From Thamnaconus septentrionalis (taxonomy: Eukaryota > Chordata > Actinopteri > Tetraodontiformes > Monacanthidae), in the NCBI GenBank assembly GCA_009823395.1, contig CM020513.1, forward strand, positions 6,427,001-6,491,000: a stretch of 64,000 nucleotides of DNA. The letters run 5' to 3'. Positions 12,261 through 24,500 of this stretch are shown here, one piece after another. The position numbers and the translations under genes are program-made. The first letter of the stretch is position 1. Each line of letters starts with the position of its first letter. The notes under the pieces were generated by a model. That model saw only the letters and a list, made by a program, of their open reading frames with translations. It was not told the DNA's origin and ran no database searches.

Positions 12261-13599
12261 GAGACACTGCCTGGAGGAAAGACTCCTGAGAACAGAGGCT
12301 GTGAATTAATAAGGATATAAAATGTATAAAATAAAGTATAAAAGTGAAATGTGTAGAGAGTGACGGGAGGCAGCCTTTGTTTTTCTTTTCTTAGAGTTTC
12401 AGAGGTGCATATGAAAAGCAAGTTAATTTAAAGAAGTAAAAGGTTTGAGGCATGATTGTCTGTTTGGCTTGTTCAAAAGTGGAGAACCAGCATGTTTCAG
12501 CCATCAGGGTGAAAAACTCACAGAAGTTCCTATACAATGGATGCGTTCATAAATGCAAGCGGCCTGAGGTGTCTTTTCTGATGCCGATATATATTTTATT
12601 CTGCATTTGTTTGACCTGTTTGAATCAAACCCAGCAGTGGAAAAGGTGAATTTGACCTCTGACCTTTTAAACCAACCAGTACAAGAGTTCTACTGCGCGA
12701 TGCTTTTCAGCCTCAGCACCCGACAACTGGTCAGAAGTACTGGAAACTAACTGGACTGTGGAACAGTTAATAAATCCGGGGGCTGGATCTGAACTGTTAA
12801 CTACTGCAGCTACTTTAGAAGCCAGTGTTTCCTCCTGCAGACGCCAGAGAGGAATGCTGCCCTGTTGACTTTCAGAATGCGCTGCTGCACTGAATTCCAC
12901 AAAACCTTGGAGACGTTGCTACAAGAAAAGTTTGTTGATTACAACTTACTTTTGTGTACATATTCAAGTTACACAACTATAAGTTCATTTCCTGGAAAAT
13001 ACTAATTATTTTGCACTAAAAGTTCTGTGTATATATATATGCGTGTGTTTTTTTTTTTACGTACGTACATAAAGAATATAAAGGCTGTGTAGATGATTTA
13101 GAAGATTGCAGAGGATGTAGATGTAAAAGATTTTTATTGTCCAATGTGTACTAGACAATTACAAATTTGTAATCAGTGCTGGTTTGTTGGTGCTAAAGCA
13201 TGGCAACTTTTCATCAATACAGTAATTAAATAAAACACCACATTAGAATGAAAAATTAGCGTATTGCATTTAAAATAATAATCATATTTATTTTTTAAGC
13301 AAAAAAGGGAAATCATTGTCTTGAGAGGTAGAGTGTAAAGTCATGTAGTGCAAGTACATCAAATAATATTTCTTTATTTTAAGATCAATGTATTTTCCTC
13401 ATGGCTATAACAATGATAACACCTGAATTTATGAAATTAAAAACTGATTTCATCTTGGGCAGTCATTTATTATTCTATAATTTTTTATTTTAGTTATTTA
13501 TTTAATTTAATCATGTATGGATTTACCATATTTATGGAAACAAAAATGAAAAATCAAAATGACGTGCCACCTGTGCTTCTCCTCTTTCAGCCCAGCAGA

Positions 13600-15350
13600 T
13601 CTGAGGCCAGACCTGGTGTCCGTCTGGACTAAGTGGCCGAAGCATCCTGGAGGAGAACCGTAGCGAGAGGAAACACAACATAACACAACACAACAAACTG
13701 CTCCGCTTCTCTGCTGACTTTCATGGCGTGCGTGTGTACGTGTGTGTGCGTGTGCGCGCGCACGCGCGCGCCGACTTTCTCTCCATAGAGTTTCACTGAG
13801 TTTACATCCGGGTTTTTTCCCTAGGCAATGGGAGACGCAGCACCGCCGTTCCTTAGGCAAAGTGAAATAAATTCGCCGCACCGACACAAAAACTAGTCCG
13901 CACTCCGAACACATTTTCTCCGCGCCTCGCCCCGCAGCTCGGCCACATTCAACCAACTTTGACGGTCATACGCGCAAATATCGACTGTTTTGTCGCGTTT
14001 GGACGGCCGTTTGTGCGACGTGCGGCTAGTTTTCGCTCCCCTTCCTCCAGCTCCGCGGCGCAGGGATATGTGCTGTGCTGCGGCTGAGCTGAATGAGATT
14101 GAAGAAGAGTTCTTCTTGTTTTGTAGCTTCAGTTTCTGTGTTTTTACACATTTTTTTCTGAAACCAAACACAAAATACCGCAGGAAAACAGCGGCCGTGT
14201 GGGGAAGGAGTGTGCCGGACTGTTTGTACGCTGTTCTTCCACCGTGGATCGGCTTCTTACAGATATATATTTAATTAATCTAGAGGAGGACTGCTGCTGA
14301 GTAAGTGCACATTGGGGCTTTTTTTAATTTCATAACTTTAATTTTTCTCTCTTGCCAAACTTCACCTGCGGACAGCCCCGCGCCTCTATCCGAGTGTCGG
14401 CGGCTGTTTTGCGGGCAGGTGTGCGTGCTGGCAGCCGCTGTTTGGCTGCGTGCTGCTCTGTTTCCTCTGTGTTTCTGTGTGTTTAGCTGGTGTGTTTCTT
14501 ATTCTAGGAGTTGATATTCTGGAGGACAAGGGGCCGATATAACTTAGAGCCACCGACGCCTGCTCGCTGTCAGAAATGTGAAAGATGGCGTCTTTCGGGA
14601 CTGTTGGCTCGGCGGACGGCCGTGCTCGCACTTTTGTTGCCCTGCTCGCCGCATCGCCGCCGACGAGCTCATTTATTTATCTTTGATGTAAAGTTGATCA
14701 GCGTGGGCTCGTAGTAGTGGCGTTAGCCGGCGCGGCTAGCAGGATGGCTAAGCAGCCGCGCTAGCCGCTAAAGGAGCTAGCGCTATCCACTTGTTCTCTG
14801 TTAACATGTTCAGACGGAGCAATGTCGGATGTGGGGGTCGCTTTTGGATGGTTCTCGCCGTTTTTTTTTCTCTCGAGCAACACCGTAGCCGGAGACTCGG
14901 GACCCCCGCTAATCCCAAAACCCGAAGCGATGCCGGGCGAAGCACATCCGATACGTTATTAACGGGGAGATGTTACGTACAGGCGGTTGGTTTTTGAGGG
15001 GGGGTGCTGCTAATAAGGAGGTTATAAAACATTTATTCCTCCGCCGAAACAAAAAAGAGAGAGAAAAACACGCGCATGCACACACACTCACACACACATA
15101 CACACTTTGGAGTGTTTGTGCTCCGGCAGCAGAAGCTCTCCGCGGCTCTCATCTTGACTAAAATAAAAAACCCTCCATTTTAGCTCGTTTTCTCGCCTTT
15201 TTTTTCCGGGGGCCCTGTGCGGCGGCATGTGATGCTGATGGAAGTTTATCCCGACTACTTGGTGTCCCACCCAGGGAGCAATTACTCCAATTAACCGACA
15301 GCGTCCGCACGGCGCCCCGGTCACAGAGCCTGAGGAGCCCGGACGCTTTT
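13600..15350 (+). promoter_or_regulatory. phf21a: GC-rich promoter region and 5' UTR of phf21a
   Basis: CpG-dense sequence, including an alternating TG/CG tract near 13730-13770, starts about 5 kb before the first coding exon of phf21a on the same strand. A consensus donor (CTGA then GTAAGT, GT at 14301-14302) could end a noncoding first exon that joins the acceptor at 19157. No other gene starts here. The exact start site cannot be read from sequence. Confidence 0.5.
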
Positions 15351-15399
15351 TAAATCCAATTTTGGCATCTCGTTTTTTTTGTCCGTGAGTGTTTGTGGT

Positions 15400-18300
15400 A
15401 TTTTTTTTTTTTTTTCTTCACGTAGCAGCATCGAATCAACTCTAAAGCAGCGTATTTGTTCCTCTCCTCATCAGTGACACATGGAGTTAGTCATGGAGGT
15501 CAGGCTCATGATATAACCTCTCCAGATCTCTGCGTTCACACATGACTGCGGTTTAATTCGGTTTCTGCTTCCTCTAACAGCAGTTCCCTGCACTCTTAGG
15601 ATTCCTCTGTTTTTTATATTTAGATGAGAGTTTATGTTTGTAGTGTTTGTTTGTTTGTTTTTTAATTATTTTGTTCTTTTATTTTCATGCAGGGTCCTTG
15701 TGACAGCTTTTTTGTTTCTTTTATTTTCTTTTTCTTTCTTTTTTTACTACATAGCAGAAAAAAAGTTTTCCCGGTACTAAATGTGAAGCTTTCTTCATAA
15801 TCATCATTTTGTTAAGAATAGTTTTAAACTCGGCTTTATGTTTGACACTTTTTGGTTTGACTTTTTACTTTGTGCTGGTTTGGTCTAACAAAGACAATGG
15901 GCAAAAAAAGGGATTATGGAACCAGAATTTTTGTATGAATTTTGTTCTGATCATTCTGAAAGTTTCTGTTTAAAGAAAATCCACGAACTCTAATTACTTA
16001 TCGTTCACAGCCAAGAGACATTTCCTTACAAATGATTAGTTCTACCAATTACTCTGATGCCTCTGGGCTCACAGTGTTTAATACTTACTTTTTTTTTTAC
16101 ACGCATAAAATAAAACAGCAGTATGGCTGCAGTTCTCGCTGTCTCAGAGCTGGACTTCTCTCCCGCCCTCCTGCGTGTGACGACCTCTCAGACTCTTTAA
16201 ACGGCCCTCTGAAGTGACAGTGACGTCACACAGAAGAGTGTTGAGACTTTTGTGTGCCGGTATGTCATCAAACTCGCAGCTGCACCGCGTTTCATAAAGC
16301 TTCCTCGTCCCCCTGACACTGTTACTGCGTGACGGCAGTAGTACTACTGCGGCGTGACTTTGGAAAGGTTCTACCACATCACCTACCGATGTGTTTCCAT
16401 CACTTTTGACCGCAGCGCTGCGTCTCTGTTTCACCGTGTTCTACTGCCAGATGTCACCCTGCTGGTTGTGTTGTTTTGTTGTAGTTTTACCGCATCAGGC
16501 TGACGCTTTGAAGCTACTTTTCCTTTATGAAGCATAGGATGCTGTTTGTGTGTATTTTTACAGCTCAAAACTTATTTTGTCGTACTTTGGCTACAGAAAC
16601 CTGGAGCTGCTTTGTGTAGGGAGCAAAAGTGAAAAAGCCCTGCTATGCGGACACTACTGTGACTTAATACAGCAGTACTTATAGTAGTTAGTAGTAATTA
16701 TCGAGACTTGTGCCATTCGACAACTTTTGTCACTTGTAGCGCCTGCAGCTCTGTGCACTTGTGCTCGTCTTCCTGGGTGATTGTCGTCATTATGGAAGTT
16801 GTTGTGCACCTTGTCTGACTGACAGTGAGTGGCGAGAGATGGTGTTAAATGTTTAGTGTGGAAAGATGCTTTTTATTCCGCATATCACCTCAGCAAACAT
16901 GAAGTGGTTGAGTATATGTGACTCCAGACTGGTAATAAAGAGTGAATTAGTTTGCTTCACTGGATGTTTTGTAGTCCTGTTGTAGTGCAGGACTAATATT
17001 TTGTTTATTAAAAAGTTATAAACTAGCATGCTACTTATAAATGAAAAATACACAAATCAGATGAAGTCTTGCCTTAAATACTGAAGATTGTTAGAAAGTT
17101 CAGAAGGAGGAGTTCAGTTTTGTTTTTCGGAGGAATTTTTTTTCTAGCTATTGGATAATTTGGCTCCAAACAAACATTGTAGACTCGACTGTTCTAGAAA
17201 TAATAATATTGAAGTTTGCGTTTTGAATTTGCTGTGGTAGCCAATTGTGTTGCAATACATATATACATACAAAACAACAAACAAAGTGATTGGCTGGCGG
17301 AACTCTTGACACTTCCCAGGCTTCTTGGTAACACTGTGTCTTTGTCGTGTTCCACAGGGCAGCGCAGAGGGGTGGAGTCCAGTCCACAGCCAGGTGGTGA
17401 GTCCCACATTCACTCGTCAAAATGAAAGTAAAACAAAGTGTTGTGAAAGTGGCCCAGCTGAGGAGTCACTTGGCAGAGAAAAAGGGATGTTTACATTTTG
17501 AATGAAGTTTGAAAGGGGGGGGGGCAGGGGAGGCGGGGCTTTGCCGCAGCTCAAACGGACCAATAGTGTTGCAGCTGCTTTAAACATGCAAATCAGATTT
17601 TGTTGGACATTTAATCTGCATGGAGAGTAAAGTCACAGTTCAGTATTCTAAGTACCAACTTTAAACTTGAATTTTCCAAAGTTGTTCCTGGTTGTCGCTG
17701 TTGTTGTTGCTGCTGTGACTGTGAGCCAGGTAAGGCACGGCACTCTGCACGGTTCACTTTAGGCAGTGGGGGAAAACATTGAAAGGCAACTTCAGTTCAG
17801 TCAAATAAAACTCAAGGAAAGTTGGAAAAGGGAACGAAGCAATAGTCAAAAATGCAAGTTGGACTGAAGAAGTGGCTTAGTTTGAAACAAAACACTGAGG
17901 AGTTTTTACTAGCAAAATAAATCTAGGCAGGTTTTTTTTTAATTAAAAAAAACAAAAAAAAACTAACCTACATTATCCAGAATCCTGCTGGAGGTTCACT
18001 CAGGATATTTAACTTCCCCCGTCCACCTGCAAATCAACGCAGTTTACACTTTTACACTGTCAGTAAATTGAAGGAACTGAAGAATGAAATGTTCTTTGTC
18101 ATGGGGCCACTTTTATCCCACTGAGTCGGATAAAAGTTTGCCTGTTTGGCTCCTCTTTGGGGTTGGCTTTAGTTTGAGAAGTTCAGTAAAAAAATAAAAA
18201 GAAAGAAAAAAATAGTGCTATTGTGTGAATAGTGGAATGAAGTGAGTGATTAGGTTTTATTCAAGCTGCTTGAAGTCAAAGCCTGCTGTTTAAAACAAAA

Positions 18301-19140
18301 ATACAAAATCCCCATGTAAGGTTAAAAGCGACAAGTTACTTTCACCTCTTTGAGGAAACTATTCAATATTTTCTAAAGCCACCATTAGCATTTGATTTAA
18401 TACAAATGTATTAAAGTGACAAAATGTGAAGAAAAAAAGTCATGTTATTTGTACTGTGTTCACTGAAGTTAGAAAAACTCTGTTTTAAACGATCCAAACT
18501 GGATGTTGGGGCTGCAGTTATGAAACAATTTTTCTCACGAATAACTAAGGTTTACCAGGTAAATGCGATTTGTTTTGAACTGACTAGGAAACGTAGACGA
18601 GAACAAACAGCAGCCAGTCAGCGAAGAGCTAGATTTTTTTAAAATTGATCCCCCCCTCCCCTGCTCCCATGTAACTCAAACACAACGGCCTCTGTGTGTC
18701 ACACAAAAAATAAGCAGGGCAAAAGCGAATAATGGACTAAAAACAGCAATTGAGGCAGGAAATTTTTCCTGGAGGAATTTTATCAATGAAGCGCCAACTT
18801 TCAGACAGCAGCAGTGAAACGTCGCTTTTGTGTCTTTTTTTTTGTCTTCTGCAGCGGCACTTTAATGCTTCAGTTGGATGGTTTTCCTACTGGAGACGGT
18901 GTTAAGGTAAAAAAAAAAAAAAAAAACTACCAACAATTATCTCTCCTCCTTTTCATTTGCTGTCAGATGAAACATTTTCTTGTCCTGCATCCTAAAGAAG
19001 TGACTTCCTGTGACCGTCAGCCTGCGGGTCTCGCCGCCCTGTGCGACTGCTGCTCCCGTTGCCATGGTGACGGCTGGGACCCCTGCCCTGATAATTCCAG
19101 CCGCACTGACTGTTTTACCTTCCTGCGTGTGTGTGTGTGT
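15400..19140 (+). other. Probable first intron of phf21a
   Basis: No recognisable exon, RNA gene or repeat with clear ends is seen. The interval is AT-rich with poly-T and poly-A runs (for example 18910-18926) and a G run at 17514-17523. Confidence 0.5.
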
Positions 19141-19192
19141 GTGTGTGTGTGCGTAGGCTGATCGATCGGCTGGCAGACTGACTGGATCCATG

Positions 19193-20614
19193 ATGGAATT
19201 ACAGACGTTACAGGAGGCTCTGAAGGTGGAGATCCAGATCCATCAGGTAGGCCTGCTGCTTTCAGGGCCACTGGGTCAGTGGGTCAGGAGGGACAGGGGA
19301 GGTGGAGGGAGGAGGAGGAGGAGGAGGACGGTGTTTTCATGAGCGCCAACCGCTCGCCCGCTCACTTGTTCCCCCTCAAACGAAGCCCCGACCCGGGTCG
19401 AACCGCCGGGCAGGCGGCAAGTTTGAGTTTTTGATTTGATTCGATCAGATTTCTTGGATTTTAGGAACTGCCAAAAGTCAGCGACGCCCCTGCGGTTTCC
19501 CATGAAAACAACTTTTCGTTGTTCACCAGTTTCACCAATTGGTTTGAAAAACCCGAATTGGCCGACCAGTGTCTGGAGTTTCTGTGGCTTGTAGGCGGCC
19601 CGTCCCTATAAAGACAAACTCTTGTGGTCTCAGGGGCGTCGTAACAGTGGCCAGCAAGACAGAAAGGTCACAGTGGGTTGTTTAAAATAAAAAATAAAAA
19701 AAATAAAGTAAAAGCCTAACAAACATATTTCTGCACAACCTTCTGAGCCAGTGCCCCCCTTTTTTTCATACTGGAGACGGATCCCCCTGCTCTTCCGGGA
19801 CACATGCATCAGAACCCTTGTTTACGTCCCCGAAGACACATTTACTTAATTGAGGATAAATTATTAATTTTGTTTTCACTTTCGCAACGCCGCCTCCTTG
19901 TTGCAGTTCCCAGCTTTGAACAGCAGGTGTCAGTGACGCTGCCGTGTTTGTGACTGGCTCTTTTTCTGTTGCTCTGCAGAAACTGGTGGCTCAGATGAAG
20001 CAGGACCCTCAGGTAAGCTGGCGGACGCTGATGCTGCTCAGCACCAGGGCCGTGGGGCCTGGTTCCATTCCAAATGTTTCAATACGATGCCAGTTTCAGC
20101 ACCGGTTCCAGAACCATACCTTGTTTTTATGTTGTAAAATGAATTTGAACATTTTCCATTTTACTGCCGATTCGAATGAGGATTCCCTCCAAATACTGTT
20201 AGTTGCATTCCTGTTTTGATCCATCTTAATGAAGTGCAGCAACCTTAGCGTCAAATGTAAAACAAAGGTTTGCCAGCGTCTTTAGGTCACACCTCTATAA
20301 TGTGAAAGCCAATCAGCAGCCACTTTAGGTCGTGATGTCAAACCGTCATTGGCTCGCAGATGCTGAGATTTCTGGCACATTCTTGGATTTTCTCGCAATT
20401 TGGCAGCGAAAGATGGTTCATTTTTCGCTATCACACAGGATCAGAGTATTTCGCCCTGCGGTACAAACGTGTCAAACTTCGGTTGCCACCGGTCCTAACC
20501 TGCGGATTTTGCCTCCTTTTTACTAAAGTCACTTCTGTTCTCATTCAGAACGCAGATCTGAAGAAGCAGCTGCATGAACTCCAAGCCAAGATCACAGCAC
20601 TCAGCGAGAAGCAG

Positions 20615-20660
<46 letters not shown>

Positions 20661-21484
20661 CAAGGCTCTTCAAATTTCTAGCAGGTACATGAGAAAATGT
20701 GGGGCTTTAACAGATAAACAATTTTTTCCTCTTTCTTTTGTTTGTTGTTTGGTAAAAACGCTGATTTTCACTTGAAAGGTTTCACTGTCAGTGATGCTAA
20801 GGGGCGAGGGGTTTGGGGGAGGGGGGTCAGTGCTGGTGCTACATTATGGCTCAGGAAGTGTCCTTGCCGCTCGCTCAGGACCCTGAACTCCACTCTGGAG
20901 CTTTCGGTATTGCAGCTCTTTGAAAATCTAGATTCCTTATTTAACTGCTGTCAACAAGCACCCTATTTTTATCTTCCCCAGCGCGCGCACACACACACAC
21001 AGAAACTTGTGATGCGTGTGTGTGTGTGTGTGTGTGTTTGTGTGTGGCACTCTAGGATTGGGAACTTGGTGGGGTTTTTTGTACAACTTGGAGAAAATGA
21101 AAGAATGGGCGGAGACTGGTTTTGAGTCTCACGTGAGACTGGCTGACAGATTAAAGAGGCTTCAGAAGGAGCGACGTGGTGGAACTGCTGCTTCTTGAAA
21201 GCACACCTAAGTACTGAAGAAAATCGAACAAACAAACGGTGCCAGCGAGTGCCTGGACTTCTCAGATGCAGAAGCGTCAGGCGGTCAGACCTGCTGTTCT
21301 TCTTCTCCCACTCCGAGAGACGAGCCAACGTCTCTCTGATGCGACTCCCTGTCTCAAAGCTGCCGCCCGACAAATGCAAGTCGAAGCGGCCGCGCTTAAG
21401 CAGGAAATAAGTCCTCCTCTGTGAGCGAGGCCCTTCCAGACGAGGAGATGATGGCCGATAAAATGCCGCTCGATTAGCTGCGAG

Positions 21485-21516
<32 letters not shown>

Positions 21517-24500
21517 GTCAAACTGCCCGTGAGAGGCCGAGCGGCACTTGGTCTCGTCAGACCTCGGTACGTCTGCGTGTCACTGCATTAAGTTGCTGTT
21601 TGACTTGAGAGTTGTGTGTTGCTAGGCAACATAGGGGGCTTTATCTCAGCCAGCGCCGAGTTCATTTGCCAGCGCTGCCTGGCGTGTGCGTGCGTGCGTG
21701 CGTGCGTGCGCGTGCGTGCGTGTGTGTTCACAATGGGTTTTTGCACCAGGTCTTTCTGCACACCTTGACGTCCCATGACTCCACATCGCCGTAACACCTC
21801 GCTGAAAATGTTCCCCCGAACTTGTTGAGATTGCTCTGCGTCCCGATGCTCGTCGTTGGTTACTCACTCGTTTTCTCCTTTTTTCTCTTCTCCTTCTCGT
21901 CCTCGTGCAGAAAAAGGTGGTGGAGCAGCTGAGGAAGGAGCTGCTGGTGAAGCAGGAGCCCGAGGCCAAGCTGCAGCTGCATGTCCAAACTCCTCCAGTA
22001 GGCGGCGAGCTGAAGCCGGCCAACCTGCTGCAAGGCCAGCAGATACCTGGAGGACTGCAGCAGGTGGGAGCTCACGTACACACACACACACACACACACG
22101 CACACTGTACCGTCTCCACCTCCAGTCTTTGTTCTGGTCTTGAGACGAAACGAGATTAAACGTCGCGCCACAGTGAACTTCATTTCACACTTGCTCAGCT
22201 CGGCGCTGGCGGTAAACAAAAGGGGCTCTGCTCCGTGTTGCTGCTTTGGGTCATTATTGTCTTCTGTTCTATTTTTCATCTGATCTTCGCTATGAAGTCA
22301 CTTGATCAAATTCCTTGAATCCAATTTGAAATGGCTTGGGTTTTTTTTTTTTTGTTTTTTTTGAATGGTTAAAAGGCCATAAAATTTGTTTCTTGTGTGG
22401 AGAAGAAAGAGAGATGTTTGAAAATTTAGATTAAATTTGACGGCAAACCCCAAACCAAACTTTATTTATTATATAATAAGTTGTCATTTATTATTATATA
22501 AGGTGTGTTTGTGTGTGCAGACCCTGACGGTCACTCCGGTCCTCACCACCAAGACTCTACCTCTGGTGCTCAAAGCCGCCGCCACGCCCACCCTGCCCGG
22601 CTCAGTCCTGCCGCAGCGCCCGCCCACCGTCACCATGGTCACCACAGCCATCACCAAACCCGACTCGCAGAGCGCCCCCATCAACCTGCAGGTGGCCAAC
22701 AAGCTGACCAATCAGAGCGCGGAGCCCGTGCGACTGGTTTCCAAGAACGCCATGGTGGTAAGACGTCCGTTCTCCTCCGCTGCCGCTCCCTCCCCCCCCC
22801 ACCTCCGCCACCACCACCCACCACCACCAACCTTCCCAACTCTGACTTACTGTTCAGTGTGTTGTTGTTCTGTAGCGCTGAGCAGAGCAACGCCACCGAG
22901 TGTTGGCCAGCAGAAGTGACTTTTTTTCCCCTCCCTGCTATAAGTAAGGAACAGGCTGAGGCACAATTGGGGGTCTCATACTGGTCTACTCAGGAGGACC
23001 AGCAAAGGCCTGACGAATAATGAGACCCTTCTGAATCGTAAAAACACCATTGTTCCTGGTCGACCTAGTATTTATTAATTGAGACACACAGCCAGGTCTT
23101 TTTTTGTTGGTACTGTAGGTGATGAGGGAGGTAAGAGCAGGACACCTGTAGATGTTACGGCGTTACAGCTTCAAACTATACTCTGTAACAGCAGCAGTCG
23201 TGTTGGCGTGACAGCATAACAAGATCAGACGTGCAAGCGAGCGGCCGTCGAGCGATGGCTGGCATGTAGCCAGATTCAGTCGGAGTAACAGCAGCACAGA
23301 TGTGGGCGAGCGCAGTTACAGGCTGGTGTAACGCTGCTGCGTTATGGCTCTGCAGTTACGTCCTCCCGGTAACGTGCCGGCAAAACACGACAGTGTAGGG
23401 AAGCTACAAAAGCAGCCACGAGGAGCTCACTGGAGCGCACCTGGCCCATGTCACCAGCTAACAGTAGCAGCGATGCAGGTGTAACAGTGTAACGGTAGAA
23501 CAGCAGCAGAAACGTCAGTGTAACGGGTTAAAGAGCAGGGGGGATGCAACAGCGTATTTGGTTAAGTGGACCGGTGTTGTGGTTGTAACCGAGACCACAG
23601 GCAGGAAGCGATGCCGTGGCAGGAGAGGCACAGCTATAACGGTGTAAGGATGCAGCAGTGTGCCAGCAGGAGGCGGTGAGACCGACCGGTGTTGTGGTCG
23701 TAACTGAGACCCTGCCATGTCGCGCGATGTGGCAGGAGAGGTGTGGCTGTGACCGTCCCGCAGGCGTTACAGTGTAACAGCAGCAAAAACCTCAGTGTAA
23801 CGGATGGAGCATGCAGGATGTAACCATACATTAGCAGGGGGCAGTGAGACCGACCGGTGTTGTGGTTGTAACCGAGACCCTGCCAGGTAGCGGTGATGCG
23901 GCAGAAGAGGCGTGGCTGTAACAGCCCCGTAGGTGTAACAGCAGCAGAAAACTGTGTAACGAGTAAAAGAGCAGGCAGGATGCAACTGTGTAACAGCAGG
24001 GGGCAGTTAACCCGACCAGTGTTGCGGTTGCAACGGAGACCCTGCCAGAAATCGGCGTGGCGGCAGGAGAGGCGTGGTGGTAACGGCCCCCATGGGCGTT
24101 ACAGTGTAACAGTGTAACAGCAGCAGCAGCTTGGATCCACAATCTGCTGTGGTTTTGTCTCAGGTGCAGGCCACCGCCACCGGCCAGCCAATCAAAGTTC
24201 CTCAGTTTGTCCCTCCTCCTAGACTGACGCCTCGACCCACCTTTCAGCCACAGGTGCGTCCCTGGAAGCCCCGCCTTCGAACCCCTAACACTTCCCCTGC
24301 CTTCCAACCTCTCCTCGCCCTCCTTTTCCCTGTCCCTCTCCCTCCCTCCCCCATCCCCTTCCTTCCTTCAGACCTGTGTGTGGCCCACGTGAGGTGATCC
24401 GCTCACTCACCAGCAGAGGGCAGGAGTGCGCCAAAGCAAACACTCATGCCTTGCTCGTGGCACTAAAACATTGTTTGCTCTGTGCTGCCTCTACTCATCT

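Larger units (their letters stand above)
2730..13590. other. Gene-free interval between dgkz and phf21a promoters
   Basis: No frame here shows a recognisable domain, conserved splice-bounded exon or tRNA. The interval holds microsatellites (GAT near 3541-3563, AATTC, CA/TA, TA near 8376-8404, GTT), a minisatellite, a tandem duplication, a GC-box cluster and two candidate conserved noncoding blocks, listed separately. CREB3L1 lies between PHF21A and DGKZ in human, but no CREB3L1-like bZIP exon is visible here. Confidence 0.6.
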
